64,000 nucleotides of DNA from Flavobacterium geliluteum. Its GTDB lineage: Bacteria > Bacteroidota > Bacteroidia > Flavobacteriales > Flavobacteriaceae. Numbering within the stretch: position 1 is the stretch's first letter; every line of letters starts with the position of its first letter. The position numbers were made by a program, and so were the translations under genes. Shown here in pieces: positions 35,084 through 43,513 of the stretch. The stretch covers positions 50,075-114,074 of the forward strand of contig NZ_JAGFBV010000013.1 of the NCBI RefSeq assembly GCF_017948595.1, read 5' to 3'. Under the pieces are notes generated by a model. It was not told where the DNA came from, ran no database searches, and saw only the letters and a list, made by a program, of their open reading frames with translations.

Positions 35084-36052
35084 TTAGATTCCTACACCTT
35101 GCATAAAATCTCTGATTTTTGCTATAATTTCATCTCCATCTTCTTCCAAAGCAAAATGTCCTGTATCATAAATATTGTAGTCAACGTTCTTTACATCTTT
35201 TTTAAAAGCTTCAGCGCCACTTTCGGGAAAGTACGCATCATTTTTTCCCCAAACCACTAATAACGGTGGTTGATTATCCCTAAGATACTTTTGCCATTTT
35301 GGATAGAGTTTTAAGTTATTTTGGTAGTCGTACCATAAATCTAAATTTACTTTATGGGCATTAGGACGGTTCATTCTTAAATAATCCAAATGCCATGTAT
35401 CAGGATTAACATTTTCGGGATTTCTGGTTCCATGGGTGTAGTCCCATTTTAAACCTTCCAATGTAAAAGCGGGCAGTAGAGCCCTTTCGGTACTATCATT
35501 CCTGTTTTCCCAAAGCGCTTTAATCCCTTTCCATATTTCTCCGATACCTTCCTCATACGCATTTCCGTTTTGGGTTATAATTGCAGTTACTCTTTTTGGG
35601 TGTGCTGTTGCAATTCTAAATCCGATAGGTGCGCCATAGTCCTGCATCATTATTGCATAAGAACCAATACCTTTTAGTTCTAAAAAAGTGTTCATCGTTT
35701 GTGCAATATTATCAAATGTATATTCGTATTCTTCGGGAGATGGAAAGTCGCTATTTCCAAACCCCGGGTAATCGGGTGCTATTAAATGAAATTCATCAGA
35801 AAGTTGATCTAAAACTTTTCTGTATTGGTGGGATGAGGAAGGGTAACCGTGCAGCAATACTATTGTTGGTTTTTTTGCATTTCCTGCTTCGCGATATGCG
35901 ATGCTTACTCCATTAACATCCAATGTTTTGTATTTAGTTTGTTCCATTTTACTTTCTTTTTTAATTACTATTTGTTTTTCTATATTTGTTTTTTTTTGAC
36001 ATCCTAAAACGAATATCAACAACAAAAGGCAAAAAGGATTTAAATTTTTCAT
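35084..36052 (-). CDS. Alpha/beta-hydrolase lipoprotein, epoxide hydrolase/haloalkane dehalogenase-like
   Basis: 322 aa with a lipoprotein signal ('LIFVLGCQKK', Cys near 18). The fold is shown by the oxyanion motif 'LLHGYPSSS', 'IAPDYPGFGNSD', a nucleophile elbow with Asp ('MMQDYGAPIGF') and the late acid/His region 'VVWGKNDAYFPE' and 'GHFALEED'. An Asp nucleophile is typical of epoxide hydrolases and dehalogenases rather than esterases. The ATG overlaps the stop of the upstream SRPBCC pseudogene (ATGA). Confidence 0.82.
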   Translation of the reverse strand: MKNLNPFCLLLLIFVLGCQKKTNIEKQIVIKKESKMEQTKYKTLDVNGVSIAYREAGNAKKPTIVLLHGYPSSSHQYRKVLDQLSDEFHLIAPDYPGFGNSDFPSPEEYEYTFDNIAQTMNTFLELKGIGSYAIMMQDYGAPIGFRIATAHPKRVTAIITQNGNAYEEGIGEIWKGIKALWENRNDSTERALLPAFTLEGLKWDYTHGTRNPENVNPDTWHLDYLRMNRPNAHKVNLDLWYDYQNNLKLYPKWQKYLRDNQPPLLVVWGKNDAYFPESGAEAFKKDVKNVDYNIYDTGHFALEEDGDEIIAKIRDFMQGVGI

Positions 36053-36497
36053 AGTCTGCTCTGGTTTAATTTCTTTTCTATTCTTTTCTTTAAGTTTTCA
36101 TTCATTAGTTGAAAGCCCTTTTTAGTGTTGTTTTTAAGTTGTTTTTTTAATAAACCTACCGGTATTCCTTTAAAAGTTTCGCTATGGTTGAAGATAGTTG
36201 TACCATTTCCGTTATCTATGAGTACAAACTTGTGTTCTGCGTCAAATAAACCTTTAAACAATAACTTTCCTATTCAATGAAATTCTTTGTTATGTTCAAA
36301 GGCTAATACGGTTGGTTGAAATTTCATATTCTTGCCTTCTGGCGGAACAATGCTTACTGTCATTTGACTACCCTCCCAGGTTCTCCTGTAATGCTTTTAA
36401 TAAAGGAATTCAAATTGGGATAATTTTCAAAGTCTGTTAATACTGCCCAAACTTTATCAGGTGAGGCATGTATTATGATTTGTGTCTTGATTTCCAT
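36049..36497 (-). pseudogene. SRPBCC-domain protein, frameshifted and interrupted
   Basis: From ATG 36497 the frame reads MEIKTQIIIHASPDKVWAVL, typical of polyketide-cyclase/START-like SRPBCC proteins. A one-base shift near 36377-36382 moves to the frame 'EGSQMTVSIVPPEGKNMKF'. A TGA at 36276-36274 replaces an expected Trp (EFH*IGKLL). The tail 'FKGLFDAEHKFVLIDNGNG' to 'NENLKKRIEKK' completes the domain. The gene is dead as read, but its stop still overlaps the next start, showing its old operon place. Confidence 0.8.
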
Positions 36498-36571
36498 TAC
36501 AACTAATTTGTTATATTTAACGTTTTTAAAAGCTTAATTTTTCACATTAATTATCTAAAATAATTATGATT

Positions 36572-36964
36572 TTAAATGAAATTAGACTGTACCACTATAT
36601 TCCCTGTAATAATCTTTTCTATGGGACATTTTGCCCCTATTTCCATCAATTTATCCAGCTGCTCATTACTAAGTTTACCAAATAACTGAATCTCTTTAAT
36701 GAAAGTGATTTGATTAGTGTTTACATTTTTTTTGTATCCTACTTTGATTTCAACTCCATCTAGTTCCCATCCCTTTCTATCGGCATACATTCTAATAGTC
36801 ATGGCAGTACAAGAGGCTAAAGAAGACTCTAATAATTCTGTAGGTGTAAAACCTAAATCTTGCCCTCCTAACTCAACAGGTTCGTCTGCTACTATGATAT
36901 GATTTTTAGCTTGAATCTCCGTCTTGTATTTTTGTTTACCTATACTGACAATTGTAGTTTTCAT
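36572..36964 (-). CDS. OsmC/Ohr-family peroxide-reducing protein
   Basis: 130 aa with the two family cysteines: 'LASCTAMTIRMYADRKGW' (about residue 52) and 'GAKCPIEKI' (about 113). OsmC/Ohr proteins reduce organic hydroperoxides through this Cys pair. It is 16 nt downstream of pirin in the same direction, consistent with an oxidative-stress operon. Confidence 0.88.
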   Translation of the reverse strand: MKTTIVSIGKQKYKTEIQAKNHIIVADEPVELGGQDLGFTPTELLESSLASCTAMTIRMYADRKGWELDGVEIKVGYKKNVNTNQITFIKEIQLFGKLSNEQLDKLMEIGAKCPIEKIITGNIVVQSNFI

Positions 36965-36980
36965 TTTATTTATTTTTTTA

Positions 36981-37865
36981 TTAGTTTTTTTGCCTTGGAG
37001 AAGGCAAAGGAACTTTAACTGTTTGATTTGGCACTATTGGAAATTTATCCTGTACCCAGTTTTCTTTTGCCTTTTCAATTAAGGTTTTGCTTGTGGCCAC
37101 AAAATTCCATTCAATAAAACGTTCTTCTGGAAATGGTTCTCCTCCAAAAATGTAAAGTATTGTATTTGCTTCAATTTGAAACTCACAAAGTGAATTATCT
37201 TTAGCCACTAAAATTTGTTTTGGTCCATATGAATGCCCATCTGATTTTATAGCTCCTTCTAATATATATATGCCACTTTCACCGTACAGTTGCGATCCAA
37301 TATTGATCATTTTTGTCTCACTAGACTTGATTTCAACAAAATATAAGGGGCTGTATACAGGCACTGGTGATTTTTTCCCAAACGCTTCTCCTGCAATCAG
37401 TTTAAAACTGACGCTATCTTTCTTCCAAGAAGGTAATAGATTGGCATCAATATGTGTAAAAGAGGGTTCACATTCTTCATCTTCTTTTGGTAAGGCAACC
37501 CATATTTGAAGACCGTGGAGTGTTTTTACTTTGTCCCGAAGGTAATCGGGAGTTCGTTCTGAATGTACAACTCCTTTTCCAGCAGTCATCCAGTTTACTT
37601 CACCTGATTTTATCTCTCTCACAGTCCCTAAACTATCGCGATGAAGAACATTTCCTTCAAATAGAAAAGTTAAAGTGGACAAGCCTATATGCGGATGCAT
37701 ATCAACATCCATATTTTCATAAGGGTCTAACGTAACTGGCCCCATATGGTCGATAAAAATAAATGGTCCTACCATACGCTTTTTACGGAAAGGCAACAAG
37801 CGGCCTACTATAAAGTTGCCTACATCCGCAGCCCTCTCCTCGATTATTAGTTTGATATTTGACAT
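36981..37865 (-). CDS. Pirin-family bicupin protein (first of two)
   Basis: 294 aa. The N-terminal cupin has the metal-binding motif 'MDVDMHPHIGLSTLTFLFEG', then 'GEVNWMTAGKGVVHSERTP', which are pirin hallmarks. A second cupin follows. Pirins include quercetinases and redox-sensitive regulators. The start ATG overlaps the stop codon (TAATG) of a decayed gene upstream, indicating translational coupling. The second pirin in this window (48718) is not close in sequence. Confidence 0.9.
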   Translation of the reverse strand: MSNIKLIIEERAADVGNFIVGRLLPFRKKRMVGPFIFIDHMGPVTLDPYENMDVDMHPHIGLSTLTFLFEGNVLHRDSLGTVREIKSGEVNWMTAGKGVVHSERTPDYLRDKVKTLHGLQIWVALPKEDEECEPSFTHIDANLLPSWKKDSVSFKLIAGEAFGKKSPVPVYSPLYFVEIKSSETKMINIGSQLYGESGIYILEGAIKSDGHSYGPKQILVAKDNSLCEFQIEANTILYIFGGEPFPEERFIEWNFVATSKTLIEKAKENWVQDKFPIVPNQTVKVPLPSPRQKN

Positions 37866-38150
37866 TAGTTCTTAAATTTTAGTTTGTTTAACATTTCGTC
37901 TGTAGTAGCATTGGCATAGATGCTAAATGAATTAATAAGTGCCCTTTTAAACCATATCTTTTTGAAGTTATAATATACAAAACTGATGAACCATCTGTAC
38001 GGGAATAATAAACTTCAAACTTATATAAATCATCAATTTAAAATTCATTATGAAATATCTTATAAGCGCCATCCCTGCAATCCGTACAATTTTGTTTTAG
38101 ATTGAAATCTTCAACAAAGCCCTTTTCGTTAAGGGTGTTTTGTGAAATTC
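37865..38150 (-). pseudogene. Decayed gene of a small uncharacterised family (often mislabelled PRPP synthetase-like)
   Basis: On the minus strand the segments 'TLNEKGFVEDFNLKQNCTDC', 'YKIFHNEF', TAA, 'IDDLYKFEVYYSR' and 'SVLYIITSKRYGLKG' occur in one frame. After a shift comes 'LINSFSIYANATTDEMLNKL', ending KFKN at a TAA that overlaps the pirin ATG. This order fits a ~100-aa Bacteroidota family of unknown function. At least one stop and one frameshift are present. The 5' boundary is approximate. Confidence 0.6.
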
Positions 38151-38158
38151 TTAAAATA

Positions 38159-38178
38159 GTGCCAACCCTAGCTGGCAC
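38159..38178 (-). terminator. Hairpin after the esterase gene
   Basis: GTGCCA (38159-38164) pairs with TGGCAC (38173-38178). On the minus strand it is followed by TATTTTAAG, a weak U-run, 24 nt after the esterase stop codon. Confidence 0.5.
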
Positions 38179-38201
38179 CGTTATTTCTTTTAACTTAAAT
38201 C

Positions 38202-39248
38202 TTATTTGGTAAACAATGCTTTACGCAATACTACTGAAGCTTGGGTCAACGCTTCTTGAACAGCTGGAATATGTGATAATGGGTTTAACATACCATAATC
38301 ATGTATCATCCCTTTATATACTGTAATAGTTGTTGGAACACCAGCCTCATCAAGCTTACGCCCATACGCAACTCCTTCATCATATAAAATGTCATTTTCA
38401 GCAACCTGAATTAATGCTGGTGGTAATCCCTTTAATTCTTCTAAAGAAGCATTAATAGGAGAAACATATTTTTGTTTTCTATCTTCAGGTTTAGTTAAAT
38501 ACATGTCCCACATCCACTTCATTGTAGCTGTGGTTAAAAATCTACCTTGAGCAAATTTTTTGTAAGATGGACGGTTCATATCAGCGTCAACAAGCGGCCA
38601 TAACAAAAGTTGAAAAGCTATTTTAAAATCATTTTTGTCCTTAGCCATTAAGGCTACGACAGTAGACATATTACCTCCAACACTATTTCCCGCAACTGCC
38701 AATCGAGAACCATCAACTCCGATTGATTTCCCATTTTCAGAGACCCATTTAGTTGCAGCATAAGCTTGATTAATAGCTACAGGGAATTGAGCGTCAGGAG
38801 TAGGAGTGTAATCAGGAAATACTGCCACTGCACCACTTTGTACTACTAAATCCCTAACTAAACGTTTATGTGTTGGATAATCTCCAAGTACCCATCCACC
38901 CCCGTGAAAAAACATAAACACAGGGAGGTCATCGTTTGCTCCTTGCGGTTTTACAATATGTATAGTCATCGTTTTACCATCTTGTGTAATTTCTCTTTCT
39001 GATTCTTCGATATCACTATAGTCATAAGATATTGAATTTTGGGCGCCTATAAGAACTTGACGGGCATCTTTGGGAGCTAATTTTTCCAATGGTGGTTCAT
39101 CACCACTGTTCAATGCTTTTAAAAAAACACGGGTATCTTTTGAAATGTTCGGATCTTTTTCTCCAGGAATTGTTTGTGTCATAATACTTGTATTTAAATT
39201 AATTAAAGTGAAAATAAATGCTGCTAATGATTGTTTAATGTGTTTCAT
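38202..39248 (-). CDS. Alpha/beta-hydrolase, HSL-type esterase/lipase
   Basis: 348 aa with a hydrophobic leader (MKHIKQSLAAFIFTLINLNT). The hormone-sensitive-lipase motif 'FFHGGGWVLGDY' (HGGG oxyanion hole), nucleophile 'VAGNSVGGNMS' (a G-x-S-x-G variant) and the Asp/His pair in 'AENDILYDEG' and 'MIHDYGMLN' are all present. It probably hydrolyses small acyl esters. A second in-frame Met (MTQTIPG, about residue 23) could be a cytosolic start, so export is uncertain. Confidence 0.85.
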   Translation of the reverse strand: MKHIKQSLAAFIFTLINLNTSIMTQTIPGEKDPNISKDTRVFLKALNSGDEPPLEKLAPKDARQVLIGAQNSISYDYSDIEESEREITQDGKTMTIHIVKPQGANDDLPVFMFFHGGGWVLGDYPTHKRLVRDLVVQSGAVAVFPDYTPTPDAQFPVAINQAYAATKWVSENGKSIGVDGSRLAVAGNSVGGNMSTVVALMAKDKNDFKIAFQLLLWPLVDADMNRPSYKKFAQGRFLTTATMKWMWDMYLTKPEDRKQKYVSPINASLEELKGLPPALIQVAENDILYDEGVAYGRKLDEAGVPTTITVYKGMIHDYGMLNPLSHIPAVQEALTQASVVLRKALFTK

Positions 39249-39382
39249 GTTTATTAATTTTTAGTACTGAATTAGTTTAAAGACATCTTAATTTTTAAAG
39301 GTTCTAATTTGTTTCTGTGCTAGAATTGGGAATCTTGGATCTGTCATGGTTTGAAGTTTTTAAATTATCATATAAATAAACA

Positions 39383-39637
39383 TTAAACGATATTGTGCTT
39401 TTTTAAGAATTCGTTTAGCTTCGGAACTGTTGGATTTTTAATGAAATCGTCGCCAAACATTACAGTGGGAAATTTTAACTCCCCATCATATAGAGATCGT
39501 ACTTTTAAATTTGCTTCCATATCTATTTCCACGTTATAGTCCTCAAAATTAACCCACTTGCTTTGCATATAATTGCGAAGTGCCGACGATTTTGGACACC
39601 AGTTAGTTCCGTATAACTGTAATTTCGACTTATCCAT
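39383..39637 (-). CDS. Glutaredoxin-like protein
   Basis: 84 aa, thioredoxin fold with a monothiol-like active site 'GTNWCPKSS' and the cis-Pro region 'LKFPTVMFGDDF'. It would reduce disulfides or mixed thiol adducts. Its start overlaps the 3' end of the antiporter gene by 8 nt, so the two are co-translated and may act together. Confidence 0.8.
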   Translation of the reverse strand: MDKSKLQLYGTNWCPKSSALRNYMQSKWVNFEDYNVEIDMEANLKVRSLYDGELKFPTVMFGDDFIKNPTVPKLNEFLKKHNIV

Positions 39638-40811
39638 TTTTAGTTATAATTTTTTTTAGTAAAGGGTGTATTTTTTCTGCATTCGATACAATGAATGGAG
39701 TAACGGACATAAGAATAATGGATACTGCTAGAAATATTTGATAATTATTTGCACTAATTAATTGATACTTTAATCCACTTTGTGCCAATACAAAAGAAAA
39801 TTCACCTATTTGAGCAATCGAAAACCCCACCGCTAAAGCAGTCTTCCATTCAATTTTCATTATCCGTACTGCCAATATTCCCGCCAATGTCTTTACGGAA
39901 AACGTAAAAAGCGTCCAGAAGATAATCCAGCGAAAATCGGTAACAAATATTTCGTAATCCAGTAACATTCCCATAGAAATGAAAAAAAAACTCATAAATA
40001 CATATCTAAAAGGTAAAAAGCATGATATTGCCATATTATTATAGTCCGTTTCTGCAATTATTAAACCTGCTATGAATGCACCCAAAGCAAGTGATAGTCC
40101 CAATTGTTCTGTAACTAGTGCAATTCCTGTTACAATAAAGATAGTGGCAATTAGAAACACTTCTTGACTTTGTACTTTCATAACCGTCTTTAAGAAATAA
40201 GGAATAATAAAGCGAGCCATTAGATAGGCAATACTGCCCATAAGAACTAACTTTCCTAATAACCAACATAAAGCAATCAAAGGGTCTCCACCTGCACCCG
40301 CAATAATGGGAGTAAAAAGCATTAGTGGCACAATTATAATATCCTGAAAAAGTAATACTGCTAAGAGAAATTTACCATGCGGCGTTGTTATTTTGTTGGA
40401 ATCTTGTAATGTTTTTATAACAATAGCCGTACTGCTTAATGAATAGAGAAATCCCCAAAATATACTTTCTTCCCAATTGGGCTGCATCACCAGCCAAATA
40501 AGTCCCGCGGTCAAAGCAATAGTAAAAAATACTTGTGCACTACCACCACCCAAAACATATTTCTGAATTTTTTTCAGGTTAGTAAATGAGAATTCAAGTC
40601 CTACTGTAAATAGAAGAAGTATAATTCCAATTTCGGCATAGACAGCTACCTCTTCCATTTTAGCAAAATAAGTAGAGGTATTTGGACTTAATAAAACACC
40701 AGTAATAAGATAGCCAATAATGTATCTAATTTTAAGGAATCTGCATATAATTATAACCGCTGTAGCGATTCCAAAAATTGCGCAGATGTTTATAAGAATG
40801 TGGTGTTGCAT
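39630..40811 (-). CDS. Kef/CPA2-family cation:proton antiporter without RCK domain
   Basis: 393 aa, about 12-13 hydrophobic segments. CPA2 motifs include 'IGYLITGVLLSPN', 'GLEFSFTNLKKI', 'SSTAIVIKTLQD' and 'LALGAFIAGLIIAETDY'. Kef proteins exchange K+ or Na+ for H+; KefB/C are opened by glutathione adducts of toxic electrophiles. Here the C-terminal NAD-binding RCK domain is missing, so ligand control must differ. It is part of a leftward unit with a ferredoxin-like protein, a GNAT protein and a glutaredoxin. Confidence 0.86.
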   Translation of the reverse strand: MQHHILINICAIFGIATAVIIICRFLKIRYIIGYLITGVLLSPNTSTYFAKMEEVAVYAEIGIILLLFTVGLEFSFTNLKKIQKYVLGGGSAQVFFTIALTAGLIWLVMQPNWEESIFWGFLYSLSSTAIVIKTLQDSNKITTPHGKFLLAVLLFQDIIIVPLMLFTPIIAGAGGDPLIALCWLLGKLVLMGSIAYLMARFIIPYFLKTVMKVQSQEVFLIATIFIVTGIALVTEQLGLSLALGAFIAGLIIAETDYNNMAISCFLPFRYVFMSFFFISMGMLLDYEIFVTDFRWIIFWTLFTFSVKTLAGILAVRIMKIEWKTALAVGFSIAQIGEFSFVLAQSGLKYQLISANNYQIFLAVSIILMSVTPFIVSNAEKIHPLLKKIITKNG

Positions 40812-40820
40812 AATTTTTTT

Positions 40821-41033
40821 TTAAGATTCTCTGTAACTCAACGCGCCTGAAGGACAATTATTAATTTGATTCTTTAAGTCCTCTATAGTAGCATTTTCTG
40901 GGGTAATCCAAGGTTTTGCTTTAGGGTCATAGACCTTTGGTAACATTTTTACGCATACCCCGGCATGGATACATTTTTTTGGATTCCATATTACTTTTAA
41001 ATTTTCTTTCTTATATTCTTTGATATTTTCCAT
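40821..41033 (-). CDS. YjdI-like divergent mono-cluster ferredoxin
   Basis: 70 aa with 'WNPKKCIHAGVCVKMLP' and 'NNCPSGALSY', the pattern of the Fer4_19 domain expected to bind one iron-sulfur cluster through few cysteines. In Enterobacteria yjdI lies beside the GNAT gene yjdJ; here too a YjdJ-like gene is directly upstream (12-nt gap). It probably transfers electrons to an unknown partner. Confidence 0.8.
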   Translation of the reverse strand: MENIKEYKKENLKVIWNPKKCIHAGVCVKMLPKVYDPKAKPWITPENATIEDLKNQINNCPSGALSYRES

Positions 41034-41045
41034 AGTTCGTTTTTA

Positions 41046-41327
41046 TCAATGTAGTACATCCTTTATGTCATCTAGTTTTTGGAACATCTTCGCAGCAAAT
41101 GGACATAGGGGAATAATTCTTTTCTTCTTCTCTCTAGCCATCTCCACGATTTTATAGAGCATTTTCTTCCCTACATCTTTACCTTTATATGCAGCCTCAA
41201 CATCAGTGTGATCTATGATAATCAACTGTTCACTGGCAATAGAATAAGTCATCATACCTAATTGATTATCATTTTCTTGCGCCATCGCAAAACCTTTTGA
41301 ATCGCGTTCTATTAGTAGTATTTCCAT
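41046..41327 (-). CDS. YjdJ-like small GNAT-family N-acetyltransferase
   Basis: 93 aa, with 'IIIDHTDVEAAYKGKDVGKK' (acetyl-CoA-binding R/Q-x-x-G-x-G/A region, here KGKDVGKK) and 'IIPLCPFAAKMFQK', typical of the small GNAT group that includes YjdJ. Acceptor unknown. It sits between the YceI gene and the ferredoxin-like gene in a compact leftward group. Confidence 0.8.
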   Translation of the reverse strand: MEILLIERDSKGFAMAQENDNQLGMMTYSIASEQLIIIDHTDVEAAYKGKDVGKKMLYKIVEMAREKKKRIIPLCPFAAKMFQKLDDIKDVLH

Positions 41328-41446
41328 AATTTTTTTTTAAGTTTTTTTTTAAGAACTAAATACAAAATGATATAACTTGTCTTCCAAATCATTCCCCAAG
41401 AAAAATTTTCTGGAAAACAAGTTAATTAACTGGTAAAAGATTATAA

Positions 41447-41965
41447 CTATTCTTTGATGAACTGTAAGTCTGCTATAATTTTTACGGTGTCGGCTACCAC
41501 GATACTTCCCGCTTCGGTAATGGCGCCCCATGTTAGGTTAAAGACCTTTCGATTAATACTTCCCCTCATTTCAAAACCTGCTTTTGTTTGACCATAAGGA
41601 TCTACAGCTATTCCATTAAAATCTACATCCAATTCTATTTCTCTGGTGATGTCCCTAATAGTTAAATCTCCTGTAAGAGTTGTTCCATCAAAAGACGTAG
41701 ACTTAAATTTCAAATCAGGATACATATCGGAATTGAAAAAGTCATCTGACTTTAAATGGTTATCTCTTTCTTTATTTTTAGTATTGATAGATAAGGTTTT
41801 TGTTGCAAAACTAAATTCTGCGTCTATGAAACCGTCATTACTTGTTTCAACTGCTGCATCAAAATCTTCAAAATGACCTGTTACATTAGATATCATCATG
41901 TGTTTAACCTTAAAAGCAATTTCAGAATGTGCTTTATCTATTTTCCAATTTGTTTTTGTACTCAT
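41447..41965 (-). CDS. YceI-family lipocalin-like protein
   Basis: 172 aa with the family start 'WKIDKAHSEIAFKVKHMMIS' and end 'DTVKIIADLQF'. YceI proteins have an extended lipocalin-like beta-barrel that binds polyisoprenoids such as quinones. No signal peptide is seen here, so this member is likely cytosolic. It is first of the group leading to the GNAT, ferredoxin, antiporter and glutaredoxin genes (120-nt gap to the next). Confidence 0.87.
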   Translation of the reverse strand: MSTKTNWKIDKAHSEIAFKVKHMMISNVTGHFEDFDAAVETSNDGFIDAEFSFATKTLSINTKNKERDNHLKSDDFFNSDMYPDLKFKSTSFDGTTLTGDLTIRDITREIELDVDFNGIAVDPYGQTKAGFEMRGSINRKVFNLTWGAITEAGSIVVADTVKIIADLQFIKE

Positions 41966-42246
41966 CTTAATTTATTGTTTAGTGATTATTAATTATTTAA
42001 TAGTTAGTAGAAAATTTAACTCGCTCTTTCGATTTTCTTGAATATTCTCAACCCAATGTGGATTAGTTTGCAAAATCTTACTTCAGTTACCATATCATTG
42101 TCAGCACTGTAGCTTGATGAACATCATCTACATTTCTAGCCATGCTTTGTGCTCTGTCTTGTCGATGCCTTGCTTAGTAGTTGTAATCAGACACTTTATG
42201 TTTATTAGTAAAGTGAAACTATATTACTTTAAATGCTAAAGACTGT

Positions 42247-42678
42247 TTATTCTGCAGCAAAACTTTCACCATTCATAGCTTTCATAAAAACTTGTGGATT
42301 CCAATATTCACGGTAATTCACAATAAGCCCATCTCTAAAAGTTACGAAAGTTGCATAACTCATTTCATATGGGTTACCATTTCCAATTACTTCTCCCGAC
42401 ACGCTCCATTCTGCAATGGCAACATTTTCATCATCCGTTCCATAAATTTTCATGGTTGGTAATGTTTTCACATTTATAAAACTTGGGTAATCTTTTAAAT
42501 AAGCGTAAAAAGCTTCACGACCTTCAAAGCGATTTGGCGTGCCTTCAGGAGCAAAAGGAAATTCTGCTATTACATCTTCGGCACAAAGTTGAGACCAACC
42601 TTTCATATCCTTAGCAAGGAATAGGTCATAACCATTACGTAATAATTCAGTTACTGGAATGTTTTTTGAATTTTTCAT
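42247..42678 (-). CDS. SnoaL/PhzA-PhzB-like NTF2-fold protein
   Basis: 143 aa with 'LLRNGYDLFLAKDMKGWSQL' and 'FEGREAFYAYLKDYPSFIN', a stand-alone NTF2-like fold of the PhzA/B or ketosteroid-isomerase superfamily. Such proteins are often small hydrolases or isomerases in aromatic metabolism. It is the last gene in a ten-gene leftward run of oxidoreductases. Confidence 0.78.
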   Translation of the reverse strand: MKNSKNIPVTELLRNGYDLFLAKDMKGWSQLCAEDVIAEFPFAPEGTPNRFEGREAFYAYLKDYPSFINVKTLPTMKIYGTDDENVAIAEWSVSGEVIGNGNPYEMSYATFVTFRDGLIVNYREYWNPQVFMKAMNGESFAAE

Positions 42679-42741
42679 TTTTTAAAGTTTTAATATTAAT
42701 ATTTGTAAATTATTTAAGTTATTTATTATTTTTATTTTTAT

Positions 42742-43503
42742 TTACCAGATAGACATACCTCCATCTACTTTAATGTCAACTCCTGTTACAAATGAACTTT
42801 CTTCTGAAGCTAAAAATAATGCGACATTTGCAACTTCTTCTGGCTTACCAATACGACCAATAATGGATTTATCAAGGAAATAATCTGCCCATTCTTTATC
42901 CTTAAGTTGTTCCTCCGTCTGCTTTGTTTCTATTACTCCAGGTGAAATTGAATTGGCTCGCATACCATGTTCACGGCCTTCCATTGCAAGATGTTTTGTC
43001 ATCCCGATTATACCCATTTTTGCAGTGGCATGAGCCAACCCGCCCAAAGGTTTGAATACACGGTGACCCGTAAGTGAAGCAGTATTTACAATTGTACCAT
43101 GACTTACTTTAAGATGAGGCCAGGCTGCCTGAGTTAGAAAAAAGACTAAATCAACTTCTTCCCGGGTGTTCAAATGCCATTCTTCTTCGGTAATGTCTTC
43201 TATCCAATTAAAGTGAGCCATCGCAGCATTATTGAAAAGTACATCTATACGACCATATTTCTGTATAACGAGTTCTACTAATTTTCTGCAATCACTCATC
43301 TTTGTCAGGTTGGCAGGGTGAAGGGATATCATTTTTCCTCCGGCTGCCAAAACCAAATCAACGGTTTCTTGACCTGCATCGCTATTATAGTCACATCCTG
43401 CAATTATTGCTCCTTCTCTTGCAAAGCGTATAGCCGCAGCACGACCAATACTTCCGCCAGTACCTGTAATAATACAAACCTTGTTTTCTAATCTATTCTT
43501 CAT
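42742..43503 (-). CDS. SDR-family oxidoreductase
   Basis: 253 aa classical short-chain dehydrogenase: cofactor motif 'ITGTGGSIGRAAAIRF', 'NNAAMAHF' and C-terminal 'EESSFVTGVDIKVDGGMSIW'. The Ser of the catalytic triad is in 'TIVNTASLTG'. The usual Tyr-x3-Lys is not obvious: the matching region reads 'AHATAKMG', so His or Ala replaces Tyr. Activity may therefore be altered. It is 10 nt downstream of the LLM flavin gene. Confidence 0.83.
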   Translation of the reverse strand: MKNRLENKVCIITGTGGSIGRAAAIRFAREGAIIAGCDYNSDAGQETVDLVLAAGGKMISLHPANLTKMSDCRKLVELVIQKYGRIDVLFNNAAMAHFNWIEDITEEEWHLNTREEVDLVFFLTQAAWPHLKVSHGTIVNTASLTGHRVFKPLGGLAHATAKMGIIGMTKHLAMEGREHGMRANSISPGVIETKQTEEQLKDKEWADYFLDKSIIGRIGKPEEVANVALFLASEESSFVTGVDIKVDGGMSIW

Positions 43504-43513
43504 CTTATTTGTT

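Noticed and set aside
41360..41430. AACTTGT ... ACAAGTT inverted repeat as terminator of the YceI gene
   Set aside because: The stem has internal mismatches and a long loop, and no T-run follows on the minus strand.
41966..42246. Decayed gene between YceI and SnoaL ('SADNDMVTEVRFCKL')
   Set aside because: Several stops and no family pattern; not enough to call a pseudogene.
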